From Melioribacter sp051488665 (lineage in GTDB: Bacteria > Bacteroidota > Ignavibacteria > Ignavibacteriales > Melioribacteraceae), in assembly GCF_051488665.1 (NCBI RefSeq), contig NZ_JBPSEG010000001.1, positions 434,001 through 498,000 of the forward strand: 64,000 nt of DNA, in the 5' to 3' direction. Position 1 is the stretch's first letter, and every line of letters starts with the position of its first letter. The notes under the pieces are model-generated. The model was given only the letters and a program-made list of their open reading frames with translations, was not told the origin of the DNA and did not search any database. Both the position numbers and the translations under genes were made by a program. This document shows, piece by piece, positions 16,570-25,565 of the stretch.

Positions 16570-18789
16570 ATGTATAGATTAACCAAAAGCCTAGTAATAT
16601 TAGCGTTTGTTTGTGTGAATTTGAACGCCCAGAATATTTTGAACTGGGAAGTCTACGCAAATATGGATAACGTAGTTGATCTAATATCTTCCGACAAAGG
16701 AATATGGGTCGCCACAACCGGCGGAGCTTATCTATACAATCCGGGCGATTCCTCGTTTGTTATTGTAAACAAAGCCGATAATATAAACAGCCAGAACTTC
16801 ACTTCGATTTTTGTCGATTCCGACAAAAATATTTGGTTCGGAACCGAAGAGGGTTTTGTTATTTTTTATGATTCGGAAAGCGGAGCCGCTAAAAACATTC
16901 TCGATATCTACAAATCCGATAAATCTCTAAAAAGGGTAAATAATCTCTACGCAAAAGGCGACACAATTTTTGCAGCCACTTCTTTCGGCGTTGTGCTGAT
17001 AAATAAAAACAATTACTCTCTTTATGACACTTTTACAAAATTCGGAAATTTTTCCACAGAAATTAACGTTAATGCCGTAATCAAAAACGACAGAATTTTC
17101 ACGGCGACTTCTTCCGGAATTGCAGTACAAAAACCGGGCGCAATAAATCTTGTCGCGCCCGAATCATGGGATAATTTTACGTCTCCGTCTTCGGGTTCCT
17201 TCGGAACCATACATAATTTCGGTATCTACAACGACAAAGTAATTGCAGCCACCGATAACGGCATATACCAATTCAATGCATCGTGGGATAATTTAACTTT
17301 GCAAACCGTTCCCGTTGTAGACGTTTACGTGGACGGCAGCAGGATTTACGCAGCCGCAAAAAATTCGATTTACATCTACGACGGTTCCGCAGAATCTTTG
17401 ATATACAGCAATAATTCTTACGAGTTTACATCCGTTACGGTTTATAACGGGAAAATTTATATAGGCACAAAGACGGGAGTAATCGAACTTAATAACGGAA
17501 TCGAAAAAATTATTAAGCCGGATAATCCGGCGAGCAATGCGTTTTTGAATATGGACGTCGATATTAACGGCAACTTGTGGATAGCCACCGGAAAGGACGG
17601 ACAGGGTATCGGCGCTATGGTATTCGACGGCAATCATTGGGACGTAGTGAATTATCAGAAGTTTCCGGCGCTTCAAACAAACGACGTTTTCAGCGTACGC
17701 GCTTCCAGAACTTCGAACGCTGTCTACCTGGGCACATGGGGAAGAGGTCTTGCCGTTTATAAGGATGGCTCGCTCACGGAATACAACAGCTCCAACAGTC
17801 CGCTGGCGGGAATTCCGAACGATCCGAATTTTGTTGTAATCACAGACATGGAAGAAGATTCCAAAGGCAACGTTTGGGCCACAAATCTTCAGAACACTTT
17901 ACTGCAGCAGCTTTACGTTCTGACAACCGACGGCAATTGGTACGGCTACTCGTTCACCAAACCGCTTCTCTCCTCGAACGATCTGGCATACGAGCTCGAA
18001 ATAGACCAGTTCGATACCAAATGGTTCAGATTGTTCTCGGGAAGAATCGGTCTCTATTATTATAACGAAAACGGAACCTTCTCAAATACAAACGACGACA
18101 GACAGGGTTATATAAGTCAATTAAACGGACTCCTTACAAACACAATCACCGCGCTCAAAGTCGATAACAGAGGACAATTGTGGGTGGGTACAAGTCTCGG
18201 AATGAACATCATACCGGATCCTTCCAATCCTTCGGTTTTAAATATTTCCATCCCTTCGTTGAGGGGACTTTCGGTAACTTCGATAGCCGTCGACGCCGTG
18301 GATCAAAAATGGGTCGGAACAAATAAAGGATTATTGCAGCTATCCTCGGACGGTTTCGAAGTGATAAATCATTTTACTTCTCTCAACAGTCCCCTGCCCG
18401 ACGATATGATTCGCTCGGTTACAATCGATAAAAAGAGAGGAATTGTCTATGCGGGCACCGATTACGGTCTTGTAAAAATCGAGACCACTTTTTTACAACC
18501 CGCGGAATCTTTCGGCGAGCTTTTCGTTTATCCTTCGCCTTTCGTCATTAACAATTCCGGCGACAATACGCTTACTATTGACGGATTAATCGACGATTCC
18601 TACGTAAAAATAATCGACATAAACAATAAATTGATAAGGGATTTCAAAGCTCCCGGCGGGAGAATTGCTTACTGGGACGGCAGGGACAACGACGGCAATT
18701 ACGTCGCTTCCGGCGTCTATATTATCGTTGCGTACGACAGAGAAGCCAATAATGTGGCGGTATCCAAAGTAGCAGTTATTCGGAAATAA
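16570..18789 (+). CDS. PorZ-like beta-propeller protein, type IX secretion
   Basis: 739 residues. Signal peptide to about residue 20 (ILAFVCVNLNAQ). Two sets of propeller blades follow, seen as repeats of the two-component-regulator propeller type, for example NIWFGTEEGFVIFY, NLWIATGKDGQG, QLWVGTSLGMNI and QKWVGTNKGLLQL. The end carries a FlgD/type IX-like C-terminal domain (YPSPFVINNSGDNTLTIDG, YWDGRDNDGNYVASGVYIIV). This order and length match PorZ, part of the PorU-PorV-PorZ attachment complex that anchors cargo to lipopolysaccharide. porU and porV are in this window but 31 kb away. PorZ is the best guess; another secreted propeller protein is possible. Confidence 0.75.
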   Translation: MYRLTKSLVILAFVCVNLNAQNILNWEVYANMDNVVDLISSDKGIWVATTGGAYLYNPGDSSFVIVNKADNINSQNFTSIFVDSDKNIWFGTEEGFVIFYDSESGAAKNILDIYKSDKSLKRVNNLYAKGDTIFAATSFGVVLINKNNYSLYDTFTKFGNFSTEINVNAVIKNDRIFTATSSGIAVQKPGAINLVAPESWDNFTSPSSGSFGTIHNFGIYNDKVIAATDNGIYQFNASWDNLTLQTVPVVDVYVDGSRIYAAAKNSIYIYDGSAESLIYSNNSYEFTSVTVYNGKIYIGTKTGVIELNNGIEKIIKPDNPASNAFLNMDVDINGNLWIATGKDGQGIGAMVFDGNHWDVVNYQKFPALQTNDVFSVRASRTSNAVYLGTWGRGLAVYKDGSLTEYNSSNSPLAGIPNDPNFVVITDMEEDSKGNVWATNLQNTLLQQLYVLTTDGNWYGYSFTKPLLSSNDLAYELEIDQFDTKWFRLFSGRIGLYYYNENGTFSNTNDDRQGYISQLNGLLTNTITALKVDNRGQLWVGTSLGMNIIPDPSNPSVLNISIPSLRGLSVTSIAVDAVDQKWVGTNKGLLQLSSDGFEVINHFTSLNSPLPDDMIRSVTIDKKRGIVYAGTDYGLVKIETTFLQPAESFGELFVYPSPFVINNSGDNTLTIDGLIDDSYVKIIDINNKLIRDFKAPGGRIAYWDGRDNDGNYVASGVYIIVAYDREANNVAVSKVAVIRK

Positions 18790-18795
18790 AACTTT

Positions 18796-20748
18796 ATGAT
18801 CGACATAATAAATTTATCCGTTCAATTTACCGGCGAAAACTTATTCGAAGAAGTTAATCTAAAAATCAATCGAAACGATAAAATTGCCCTTGTCGGCTCC
18901 AACGGCAAAGGCAAGTCCACTCTGTTGAAAATAATATGCGGACTCGAATTGCCGGAAACCGGTAAAGTACTTATCCAAAAAGGGACAAGAATCGGTTACC
19001 TGCCTCAGGATTTAATAAGCTTCAAGGAAAGATCGCTGCTCGATGAAGTTAAATCCTCGATGCCCGACATTAAACAACTTGAAGAAAAAGAAGCGTCGAT
19101 TATTTCTCAACTGGAAACGAACGGAATATCAGAAGAAGAAAAAAAGGAGCTGGTCGAGGAACTCGGAGAAATTCATCACCGTAAGGAGCAGTACGATTAT
19201 TATTCGCTTGAAGCAAGAGCCGAAAAAGTACTTACGGGTTTGGGTTTCAAAAATACCGACTTCAATCGCAGAACAGAAGAGTTTTCGGGCGGTTGGCAAA
19301 TGCGGATTCAATTGGCTAAAATTTTATTGGGAGAAAACGATTTAATACTTCTCGACGAGCCGACAAACCACCTCGACATCGACACTTTAATGTGGCTTGA
19401 GAGTTTTCTGAAAAATTACCGCGGCGCTTTAATAATTGTTTCGCACGACAGGCATTTTATTAATAACGTTACGAATAAAACTCTCGAAATATTCAACCGG
19501 AAAATTAATTTTTTCCCCGGCACGTACGATCAATATCTAAACTTCCGCAAAGAAAGAGAGATACAATTAAAAGAAGCTGAAAAAAATCTGGAAAAGAAGA
19601 TAAAGGAGACAGAGCGCTTTATCGAAAGATTCAGGTATAAAGCCACAAAAGCGCGCCAGGTGCAAAGCCGTATAAAACAATTGGAAAAACTCGAAAGAAT
19701 CGAGATTGAAGACGACGAAAAACAAATTAATTTCCGTATTCCAGAAGTGGGTCAGAGCGGCGCTATACCGGTAGAATTAAAAAAGATTTCAAAATCGTAC
19801 GGAAACATAAGCGTACTGGAAAATATTGACGTAAAGATAGAGCGCGGCGAAAAAATTGCCATCGTCGGTCCAAACGGCGCCGGCAAAACTACGTTGGCAA
19901 AAGTAATTGCCAAAAGAATCGACCCCTCTTCCGGCGAAGTAATTTACGGACATAACACTATAGTCTCTTACTACGAGCAGGAAGTTACCGAATCCTTAAA
20001 CGGAGAAGACGACTTGATCGATTCACTTCAGGCGGTAAACGACGAGTTGACTCCGGGTCAATTGAGATCGCTGCTCGGGTCGTTCCTTTTTACGGGCGAT
20101 TCCATTTTCAAAAAAGTAAAAGTTCTTTCCGGCGGCGAAAAAAGCCGGCTCTCTTTAGCCCGTCTTCTTCTTACAAAAAGCAATGTTATAATACTCGACG
20201 AACCGACCAACCATCTCGATTATTCATCCAAAGAAATTTTGCAAAACGCCCTTGTAAACTTCAATGGCACTTTGATAATCGTATCCCACGATATCGATTT
20301 CCTGAAACCGATAGTAACCAAAGTTTATGAATTAAGAGACAAATCCCTCCGTGTTCATTACGGCGGCATCGATTATTATTTATCCAGGAAAGAAGAAGAA
20401 AAAACTATCGAGGAATCCGTCAGCCGGAATCAATCCAACAAATCGCTTAGGAAAGAAAATAAAAGAAAAGAAGCCGAGTTGCGCCAGCAAAAATACAAAG
20501 AAACAAAAGACTTAAGGGAACGACTAAACTATTGCGAAGAAAAAATAAACGAACTGGAACTGCATAAAATTGAGCTGGAAAGAGAACTCACAAACCCCCG
20601 AATATATAACAATCCTGAATTGTTAAAAGAAAAAAACATAGCCTACAACAATATTAAAAAAGAGCTCGAATTGATTTTTGAAGAATGGACGGAATTATCA
20701 ACTCAGCTTGAATCGATCGAAGAGAAATACAAAGAGCAACTCGGTTAA
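18796..20748 (+). CDS. ABC-F family ATPase
   Basis: 650 residues with two fused ABC domains and no membrane segment. First domain: Walker A GSNGKGKST near 35 and signature FSGGWQMRIQLAKIL; second: GPNGAGKTT near 357 and LSGGEKSRLSLARLLL. Both Walker B motifs read LDEPTNHLD. A charged linker lies between, and a coiled-coil tail rich in Lys/Glu occupies about 530-650, as in Uup-type proteins. ABC-F proteins act on the ribosome or on DNA-related processes, not in transport. It begins six bases after the PorZ-like gene and ends one base from the convergent ROK gene. Confidence 0.93.
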   Translation: MIDIINLSVQFTGENLFEEVNLKINRNDKIALVGSNGKGKSTLLKIICGLELPETGKVLIQKGTRIGYLPQDLISFKERSLLDEVKSSMPDIKQLEEKEASIISQLETNGISEEEKKELVEELGEIHHRKEQYDYYSLEARAEKVLTGLGFKNTDFNRRTEEFSGGWQMRIQLAKILLGENDLILLDEPTNHLDIDTLMWLESFLKNYRGALIIVSHDRHFINNVTNKTLEIFNRKINFFPGTYDQYLNFRKEREIQLKEAEKNLEKKIKETERFIERFRYKATKARQVQSRIKQLEKLERIEIEDDEKQINFRIPEVGQSGAIPVELKKISKSYGNISVLENIDVKIERGEKIAIVGPNGAGKTTLAKVIAKRIDPSSGEVIYGHNTIVSYYEQEVTESLNGEDDLIDSLQAVNDELTPGQLRSLLGSFLFTGDSIFKKVKVLSGGEKSRLSLARLLLTKSNVIILDEPTNHLDYSSKEILQNALVNFNGTLIIVSHDIDFLKPIVTKVYELRDKSLRVHYGGIDYYLSRKEEEKTIEESVSRNQSNKSLRKENKRKEAELRQQKYKETKDLRERLNYCEEKINELELHKIELERELTNPRIYNNPELLKEKNIAYNNIKKELELIFEEWTELSTQLESIEEKYKEQLG

Positions 20749-20749
20749 A

Positions 20750-21718
20750 TTAGTTATTCAGGAATTCTTCAGTCAGAGCAATCCCGCCGTAAATCGCGGC
20801 GTCGTCTCCCAGTTTAGTGGCTTTTATTTCGACAACCTTGCCGGGCGCAGGCAATACGCTGTTGTAAAACGAAGCTTTGATAATAGGAAGCATAAAGTCC
20901 TCCATCGCTTCAACTACGCCGCCGCCCAAAACAATTGTATCGAAATTAAGTAGAGTCGTAAGACTTCCGAGCACAGTGCCAGTTACCGCCGCCGCCCTGG
21001 ATAAAACCTTCACCGTCAATTTATCCTGTTTTTTCAAGGCATCGAGCAAAACTTTGCTCTTTAATTTTTTCCCTGCCTCAACATGCTTCTTAAGTATCGA
21101 GTCCTTCCCTTTCCGGATTTCTTTAATAATTGTTTCTTCGATGGCGGTTCTGCTGGCAGTCTTTTCAAATGTTCTTCTTTTCGGTTTGGTTGCGAGAGCG
21201 CCTTTTTTATCCACGAGCATATGACCAATTTCCCCGGCGTAAAAGCTTGAACCACGATAGATTTTACCGTCGAAGAATAGAGCGCCTCCTATTCCCGTTC
21301 CGATAAACACAACCAGCATATTTTTCACGTTATCGCCGAATTCGAATTTCTTTATTCCTAATCCCGCAAGGTTAACGTCGTTTTCTATTAATACGGGAAG
21401 AGAAATTTTTGAAGAGAGTGCTTCTTTAATATTAAAATCATTTATTCCAAGATTCGGAGCCGTATCGATAATTCCCGTAAAGGGATTAACCGTTCCGGGA
21501 ACGCCCATCGCAACGGCTTTGATATTTTTTTCAGTCAGGTTATTTTCCCGGATAATCGTCGTTACCGATTCGGAGATAGAATCGACCAAACCTCCGGCTC
21601 CTTTTTTCAAAGAAGTGGGAATTTTTATACGCGATACAATATTATTCTTTTTATCGACCAGAGCGGTCAATATTTTCGTGCCTCCGAGGTCTACTGATAT
21701 AATAAATTCCCGCGACAT
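20750..21718 (-). CDS. ROK-family sugar kinase (glucokinase-like), no zinc motif
   Basis: 322 residues from the ATG at 21718; AGGGGGAA lies just before it, so the in-frame TTG six codons upstream is rejected. The phosphate motif DLGGTKI is at about residue 10, and the sugar-binding GIGGALFFDGKIYRG and GEIGHM segments are present. After GEIGHM the usual zinc-binding CxCGxxGC motif is absent and replaced by a basic stretch (ATKPKRRTFEK). Other ROK proteins without this motif are known, but it makes glucokinase activity uncertain. ROK proteins phosphorylate hexoses or act as regulators; no DNA-binding domain is seen here. Stand-alone and convergent with ABC-F. Confidence 0.88.
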   Translation of the reverse strand: MSREFIISVDLGGTKILTALVDKKNNIVSRIKIPTSLKKGAGGLVDSISESVTTIIRENNLTEKNIKAVAMGVPGTVNPFTGIIDTAPNLGINDFNIKEALSSKISLPVLIENDVNLAGLGIKKFEFGDNVKNMLVVFIGTGIGGALFFDGKIYRGSSFYAGEIGHMLVDKKGALATKPKRRTFEKTASRTAIEETIIKEIRKGKDSILKKHVEAGKKLKSKVLLDALKKQDKLTVKVLSRAAAVTGTVLGSLTTLLNFDTIVLGGGVVEAMEDFMLPIIKASFYNSVLPAPGKVVEIKATKLGDDAAIYGGIALTEEFLNN

Positions 21719-21844
21719 GAAGTTCCCCCTGTTCAAATTATCGATTTTAGTCTATTGTATTTTTTATTATTTTGAAATCGTAAAATCTTCATATTATTAC
21801 TTCGACAAATATAAAAATATTTTTCATTAAGTCTGAGGTCTATA

Positions 21845-23470
21845 ATGTACATAAATTATTCGGACATACCCGGACATCCGAATTTATTTCTCGATTATCT
21901 TTATGAATTCGAAAACGTAGAAAAGTTTTACGGCAAAAATTTCCGCGACGAACATGAATATAACAAGCTCTTCGATTCACTCGAGTCGTACGATCGCCCT
22001 CACAGAGAAAAAGTAACTGCAATAATCAAAGAGCAGTACAGAAATATCCGGGCTTCGAAACTAACGCTTTCCAATATTGAAGAGCTGAATTCTAAAAATA
22101 CGATAGCGGTTGTAACCGGACAGCAATTGGGCATTTTCGGCGGTCCGCTTTATACGTTCTATAAAACAATGACAGCAGTTAAATTGGCGGCATACTTAAA
22201 TGATAAATATGATAATTTTCATTTCGTTCCCGTCTTCTGGCTGGAAGGCGACGACCACGACTTCGACGAAGTGAGGAAAATTAATATTCTGGACAGAGAT
22301 AACTCGCTCAAGACCCTCTCGTACGAGGACGGGCTTGACGATTCAGTAAACCGGGGCAGCGTCGGAAATATTAAATTCAACGACAATCTCAGAAATTTAC
22401 TGGAAGAGTTATCCTCTTCGCTCCGCGACTCGGAATTTAAAATGACCCTGATGGATTTGCTAAAATCGTTTTATCAGCCCGAGGTTACTTTCCTCGAAAG
22501 TTTCAGGAATTTGATGATACGCCTCTTCGACGAATACGGACTGGTGGTATTAAATCCTTCGGATCCCGAAATAAAAAAAATATTAGCGCCGGTATTTAAA
22601 AAAGAATTAAGCGATTATAAGGAACATACGGTTTCATTGGTTGAGCGCAGCGCAGAACTGGAAGAGATATACCATGCCCAGGTAAAAGTTAAACCCGTAA
22701 ATCTTTTTTACATCGATGAGAACGAAAGGCTTTCGATCGAGCCGCTCGACGAAGGATTCCGTTTAAAAGGCAGAAGAAAAAAATTTTCTTACGACGATAT
22801 GATCGCTCAACTGGAATTTGCTCCTGAGCGATTCAGCCCGAATGTGTTATTGAGACCGATATGCCAGGATTACCTTTTGCCGACTGGTTTCTATGTAGCG
22901 GGACCGGCTGAAATAAGTTATTTTGCGCAGCTGACGCCGTTATACAATTATTTCGAAATTAATTCGCCTTATATCTATCCTAGAGCTTCCGCGACTATTC
23001 TTGAAAATAACGTCCAATCTCTGCTGGATAAATATCAGTTGAAAATCGAAGAAGTCTTCAGTCCGAAGGAAGATTTGATTGAAAAGATAATTGCCCGAAA
23101 CAGCGGCAACAATATCGACGCCGTCTTTGAAGAAGCTCAGGGAAAAATCAATGTCATTCTCGATGAACTTGGCAAAAGCCTCATCGTAATTGATAAAAAC
23201 ATGCTTGACCTGACCGAAAAGACCGGGACTCGTATCAACGAAAATTTGAAGTACTTGAAAAACAAAGCCGCGGACGCCGAAAGAAGGAAACACGAGGTGA
23301 CAATAAGACAGATCAATAAAATGCAAAACGTTCTATATCCGAATGAAAATCTCCAGGAGCGGGAACTGAATTTTACTTATTTTGCAAATAAATACGGACT
23401 CGATATACTCAAGTGGATTTTCAACGAATTGTCAATTAACAAATTCGAGCATCAGATACTCGAATTGTAG
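21845..23470 (+). CDS. bshC: Bacillithiol biosynthesis cysteine-adding enzyme BshC
   Basis: Adds cysteine to glucosaminyl-malate in the last step of bacillithiol synthesis, the low-molecular-weight thiol of many Firmicutes and Bacteroidota. 541 residues, the usual length. Family landmarks: VVTGQQLGIFGGPLYTFYK (about 91-109), the nucleotide-site HIGH-like part VFWLEGDDHDFDEV, and LLPTGFYVAGPAEISYFAQL. A coiled-coil segment near 440-500 is also typical. BshA and BshB are not in the window. It starts at ATG 21845 and is directly convergent with aroA with no spacer. Confidence 0.96.
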   Translation: MYINYSDIPGHPNLFLDYLYEFENVEKFYGKNFRDEHEYNKLFDSLESYDRPHREKVTAIIKEQYRNIRASKLTLSNIEELNSKNTIAVVTGQQLGIFGGPLYTFYKTMTAVKLAAYLNDKYDNFHFVPVFWLEGDDHDFDEVRKINILDRDNSLKTLSYEDGLDDSVNRGSVGNIKFNDNLRNLLEELSSSLRDSEFKMTLMDLLKSFYQPEVTFLESFRNLMIRLFDEYGLVVLNPSDPEIKKILAPVFKKELSDYKEHTVSLVERSAELEEIYHAQVKVKPVNLFYIDENERLSIEPLDEGFRLKGRRKKFSYDDMIAQLEFAPERFSPNVLLRPICQDYLLPTGFYVAGPAEISYFAQLTPLYNYFEINSPYIYPRASATILENNVQSLLDKYQLKIEEVFSPKEDLIEKIIARNSGNNIDAVFEEAQGKINVILDELGKSLIVIDKNMLDLTEKTGTRINENLKYLKNKAADAERRKHEVTIRQINKMQNVLYPNENLQERELNFTYFANKYGLDILKWIFNELSINKFEHQILEL

Positions 23471-24751
23471 TTATCCGGCAATCTCATTAAGTTGTTTCAG
23501 GAAATCGGGATTTGAAACTGCGACCGACTCGAATTCGTTTACGCTTCCGCCCTGTTCGAGGACCATCGACATAACGGCAAACGCCATAGCTATACGGTGA
23601 TCCCCGTAGCTTTCAAAAACGACATGGTTATTCTTAATGCTCCCGCTTACTTCAAAACCGTCTTCGAATTCTTCCACATCCAGTCCGAGTTTTTTAAAAT
23701 TATTGCAAAGCGCGGCTATCCGGTCGGATTCCTTGTATCGTAATTCTTTTGCATGGTTTATTCTGAAATTCCCTTCGGCAAAAATTCCCGCTACGGACAA
23801 TATCGGGATTTCGTCAATGATGTTGGGAATTATTTCATGCGAGATTTCCGTATTTACGAGGTCGCTCGAAAAAATACGTACGTCCCCGGTTTTTTCGCCG
23901 TTTTCGGTCGATTCGTTTTCAATCAAAATATTTGCGCCCATCATTTTTAAAACGGCAAGAATTCCCGTACGCGTTTCGTTTAACGAAACGTTTTTTATAA
24001 CCAGTTCCGAATCGGGAATAAGAAGAGTAAGCGCTATGAAGAAAGCCGCTGTGGATATATCGGACGGAACGGTCATTTCGAACGGACGGGGATAATTCTT
24101 TGCGGAAGCATAAATCTTTTTTCCATTTTCAACCAACCCGGTTTCCAGTCCCAGCATTATTTCGGTATGATTGCGGGTTTGAACAGGCTCGTAAATAACC
24201 GTGGTATCTTCCAAGTGCAATGCCGCAAGAATGACGGCGCTTTTAACTTGAGCGCTCGGAACTTTCAATTCATACTCGATAGCATGAAGATTGTCAGAAG
24301 GATAAATTGTAATCGGGAGAGTTCCCGTTCCGGAGGCTTCGATTACCGCTCCCATTTTGCTCAGGGGTTCTATAATTCTTTTCATCGGCCGTCTGGAAAG
24401 CGAGTCGTCTCCGGTTATTACCGTCTTAAAATCTTGAGCTGCTAAAATACCTGTAATTAACCGCGCCGTAGTGCCGGAATTGCCTGCATACAATTCCGAG
24501 GCAGGTTCTTTGAAATTTTTGCGTCCCGCTCCGTTGACGATTAATAATTCGCCTTTTTTCTCAAAGGATACGCCTAATTTCTTAAAACATTCGATTGTAG
24601 AATTTACGTCCGCCGAGTTAGAGCAGTTTTTGATCAGCGATTTACCTTCAGCCATCGAGGCAAACATTACCGCTCTGTGAGAAATCGACTTATCGCCAGG
24701 CAAACGGAGTTCGCCTTTAATTTTATTTACTTTTTCAAATTTCTGAATCAT
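23471..24751 (-). CDS. aroA: 3-phosphoshikimate 1-carboxyvinyltransferase (EPSP synthase)
   Basis: Shikimate-pathway enzyme joining phosphoenolpyruvate and shikimate-3-phosphate. 426 residues from the ATG at 24751, which overlaps the trmH stop as ATGA; a TTG four codons upstream is less likely. Motifs: LPGDKSISHRA near residue 17, LYAGNSGTTARL near 90, and the C-terminal RIAMAFAVMS. DSLSRRPMKRI is also present. It is the last gene of folD-deoC-hicB-trmH-aroA. The stop abuts that of bshC. A palindrome with a T-run on the opposite strand lies inside the gene (23972-23997). Confidence 0.96.
   Translation of the reverse strand: MIQKFEKVNKIKGELRLPGDKSISHRAVMFASMAEGKSLIKNCSNSADVNSTIECFKKLGVSFEKKGELLIVNGAGRKNFKEPASELYAGNSGTTARLITGILAAQDFKTVITGDDSLSRRPMKRIIEPLSKMGAVIEASGTGTLPITIYPSDNLHAIEYELKVPSAQVKSAVILAALHLEDTTVIYEPVQTRNHTEIMLGLETGLVENGKKIYASAKNYPRPFEMTVPSDISTAAFFIALTLLIPDSELVIKNVSLNETRTGILAVLKMMGANILIENESTENGEKTGDVRIFSSDLVNTEISHEIIPNIIDEIPILSVAGIFAEGNFRINHAKELRYKESDRIAALCNNFKKLGLDVEEFEDGFEVSGSIKNNHVVFESYGDHRIAMAFAVMSMVLEQGGSVNEFESVAVSNPDFLKQLNEIAG
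23972..23997 (+). terminator. Terminator-like palindrome inside aroA, on the opposite strand
   Basis: CGTTTCGTT (23972-23980) and AACGAAACG (23982-23990) are inverted copies around one base, followed on the plus strand by six T. It could stop plus-strand readthrough from bshC about 500 bases after its stop, but it also encodes an ordinary stretch of AroA. Confidence 0.35.
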
Positions 24752-25338
24752 TTCTCGCACCAATCGTCGATAAGTTTATTAATTTCTTCTTCGGTAAGCT
24801 CGCTCCTGTCGTACATTCCTTTTACTTTTCTTTGTCTTTGAGCTTCGTAGAGAGTTACCGCAGCGGCTACCGAGACATTCAAACTTTGTATCATGCCGCG
24901 CATCGGAATGTAAAAAAGTCCGTCGGCTAATTCTTTCATTTCCCCGGAAATTCCTCTGTGCTCGTTTCCGAAAACCAGAGCTATTTTACCCGTTAAATCG
25001 AGGTCATATAAATTCTTTGCGCTTTTATCGAGATAGCTTGCATAAACTTTGAAGCCTTCTTTATGGAGCGAGTCGATTCCTTCTTTGATGTCATTGAATT
25101 TTTCGGTTTCTATCCACTTGTTGGCGGAAGCCGAGGTAACCTTGCTAATTTTAGGGAATTCTTCCACAGTATAAATCAAAGAGACTTTAGGAACTCCTAC
25201 GGCGTCACAAGTCCTGAAAATAGCGCTGACGTTATGCGGGTCGTGTACGTTTTCGATTACCACTCTAAGCGAAAACTGACGACTTCTGATCGTATCGGAA
25301 ATTTTTTTTATTCTGCTTTCGGTGCGAAATTTTCTCAT
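24748..25338 (-). CDS. trmH: TrmH-family RNA 2'-O-methyltransferase
   Basis: SpoU-class knotted methyltransferase that uses S-adenosylmethionine; the closest known activity is tRNA Gm18 2'-O-methylation. 196 residues. Motif 1 ENVHDPHNVSAIFRTCDAVG (about 28-47), motif 2 ALVFGNEHRGIS and motif 3 IPMRGMIQSLNVSVAAAV are all intact, including the catalytic Arg in motif 1 and the Asn and Glu of motif 2. Compact length without an N-terminal RNA-binding extension favours TrmH over RlmB. It overlaps the hicB-like gene at the start and aroA at the end, each by four bases. Confidence 0.9.
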   Translation of the reverse strand: MRKFRTESRIKKISDTIRSRQFSLRVVIENVHDPHNVSAIFRTCDAVGVPKVSLIYTVEEFPKISKVTSASANKWIETEKFNDIKEGIDSLHKEGFKVYASYLDKSAKNLYDLDLTGKIALVFGNEHRGISGEMKELADGLFYIPMRGMIQSLNVSVAAAVTLYEAQRQRKVKGMYDRSELTEEEINKLIDDWCEK

Positions 25339-25565
25339 AAATTTTTGTTGAATATTACCTTATAAACAATTTGATTGCCTTCCTTCCTGGCTCTGTCAAT
25401 TTTGAATTTAAAATCGGGATTTACATGCAGATAAAACCTTAAGAGTTCCAAAGTTTTTTCAATAGCTTCTTCTTCGGTATGAGCCCAGCTTTCGCACCCT
25501 TTCATAGAAGGAATTTCGGCAGAGTAGCCGTCGTCCGTATTCAAAACAATCATATCGAGAACCAT
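25335..25565 (-). CDS. Stand-alone HicB-like protein
   Basis: 76 residues with the HicB partial RNase-H-like fold: IVLNTDDGYSAEIPSMKGCESWAHTEEEAIEKTLELL. There is no C-terminal DNA-binding domain and no HicA toxin on either side. The ATG overlaps the deoC stop (TAATG) and the 3' end overlaps trmH (ATGA), so it is embedded in a coupled operon. HicB normally neutralises HicA, but orphan copies in housekeeping operons are common and their role is unknown. The short length and composition fit the family well. Confidence 0.75.
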   Translation of the reverse strand: MVLDMIVLNTDDGYSAEIPSMKGCESWAHTEEEAIEKTLELLRFYLHVNPDFKFKIDRARKEGNQIVYKVIFNKNL

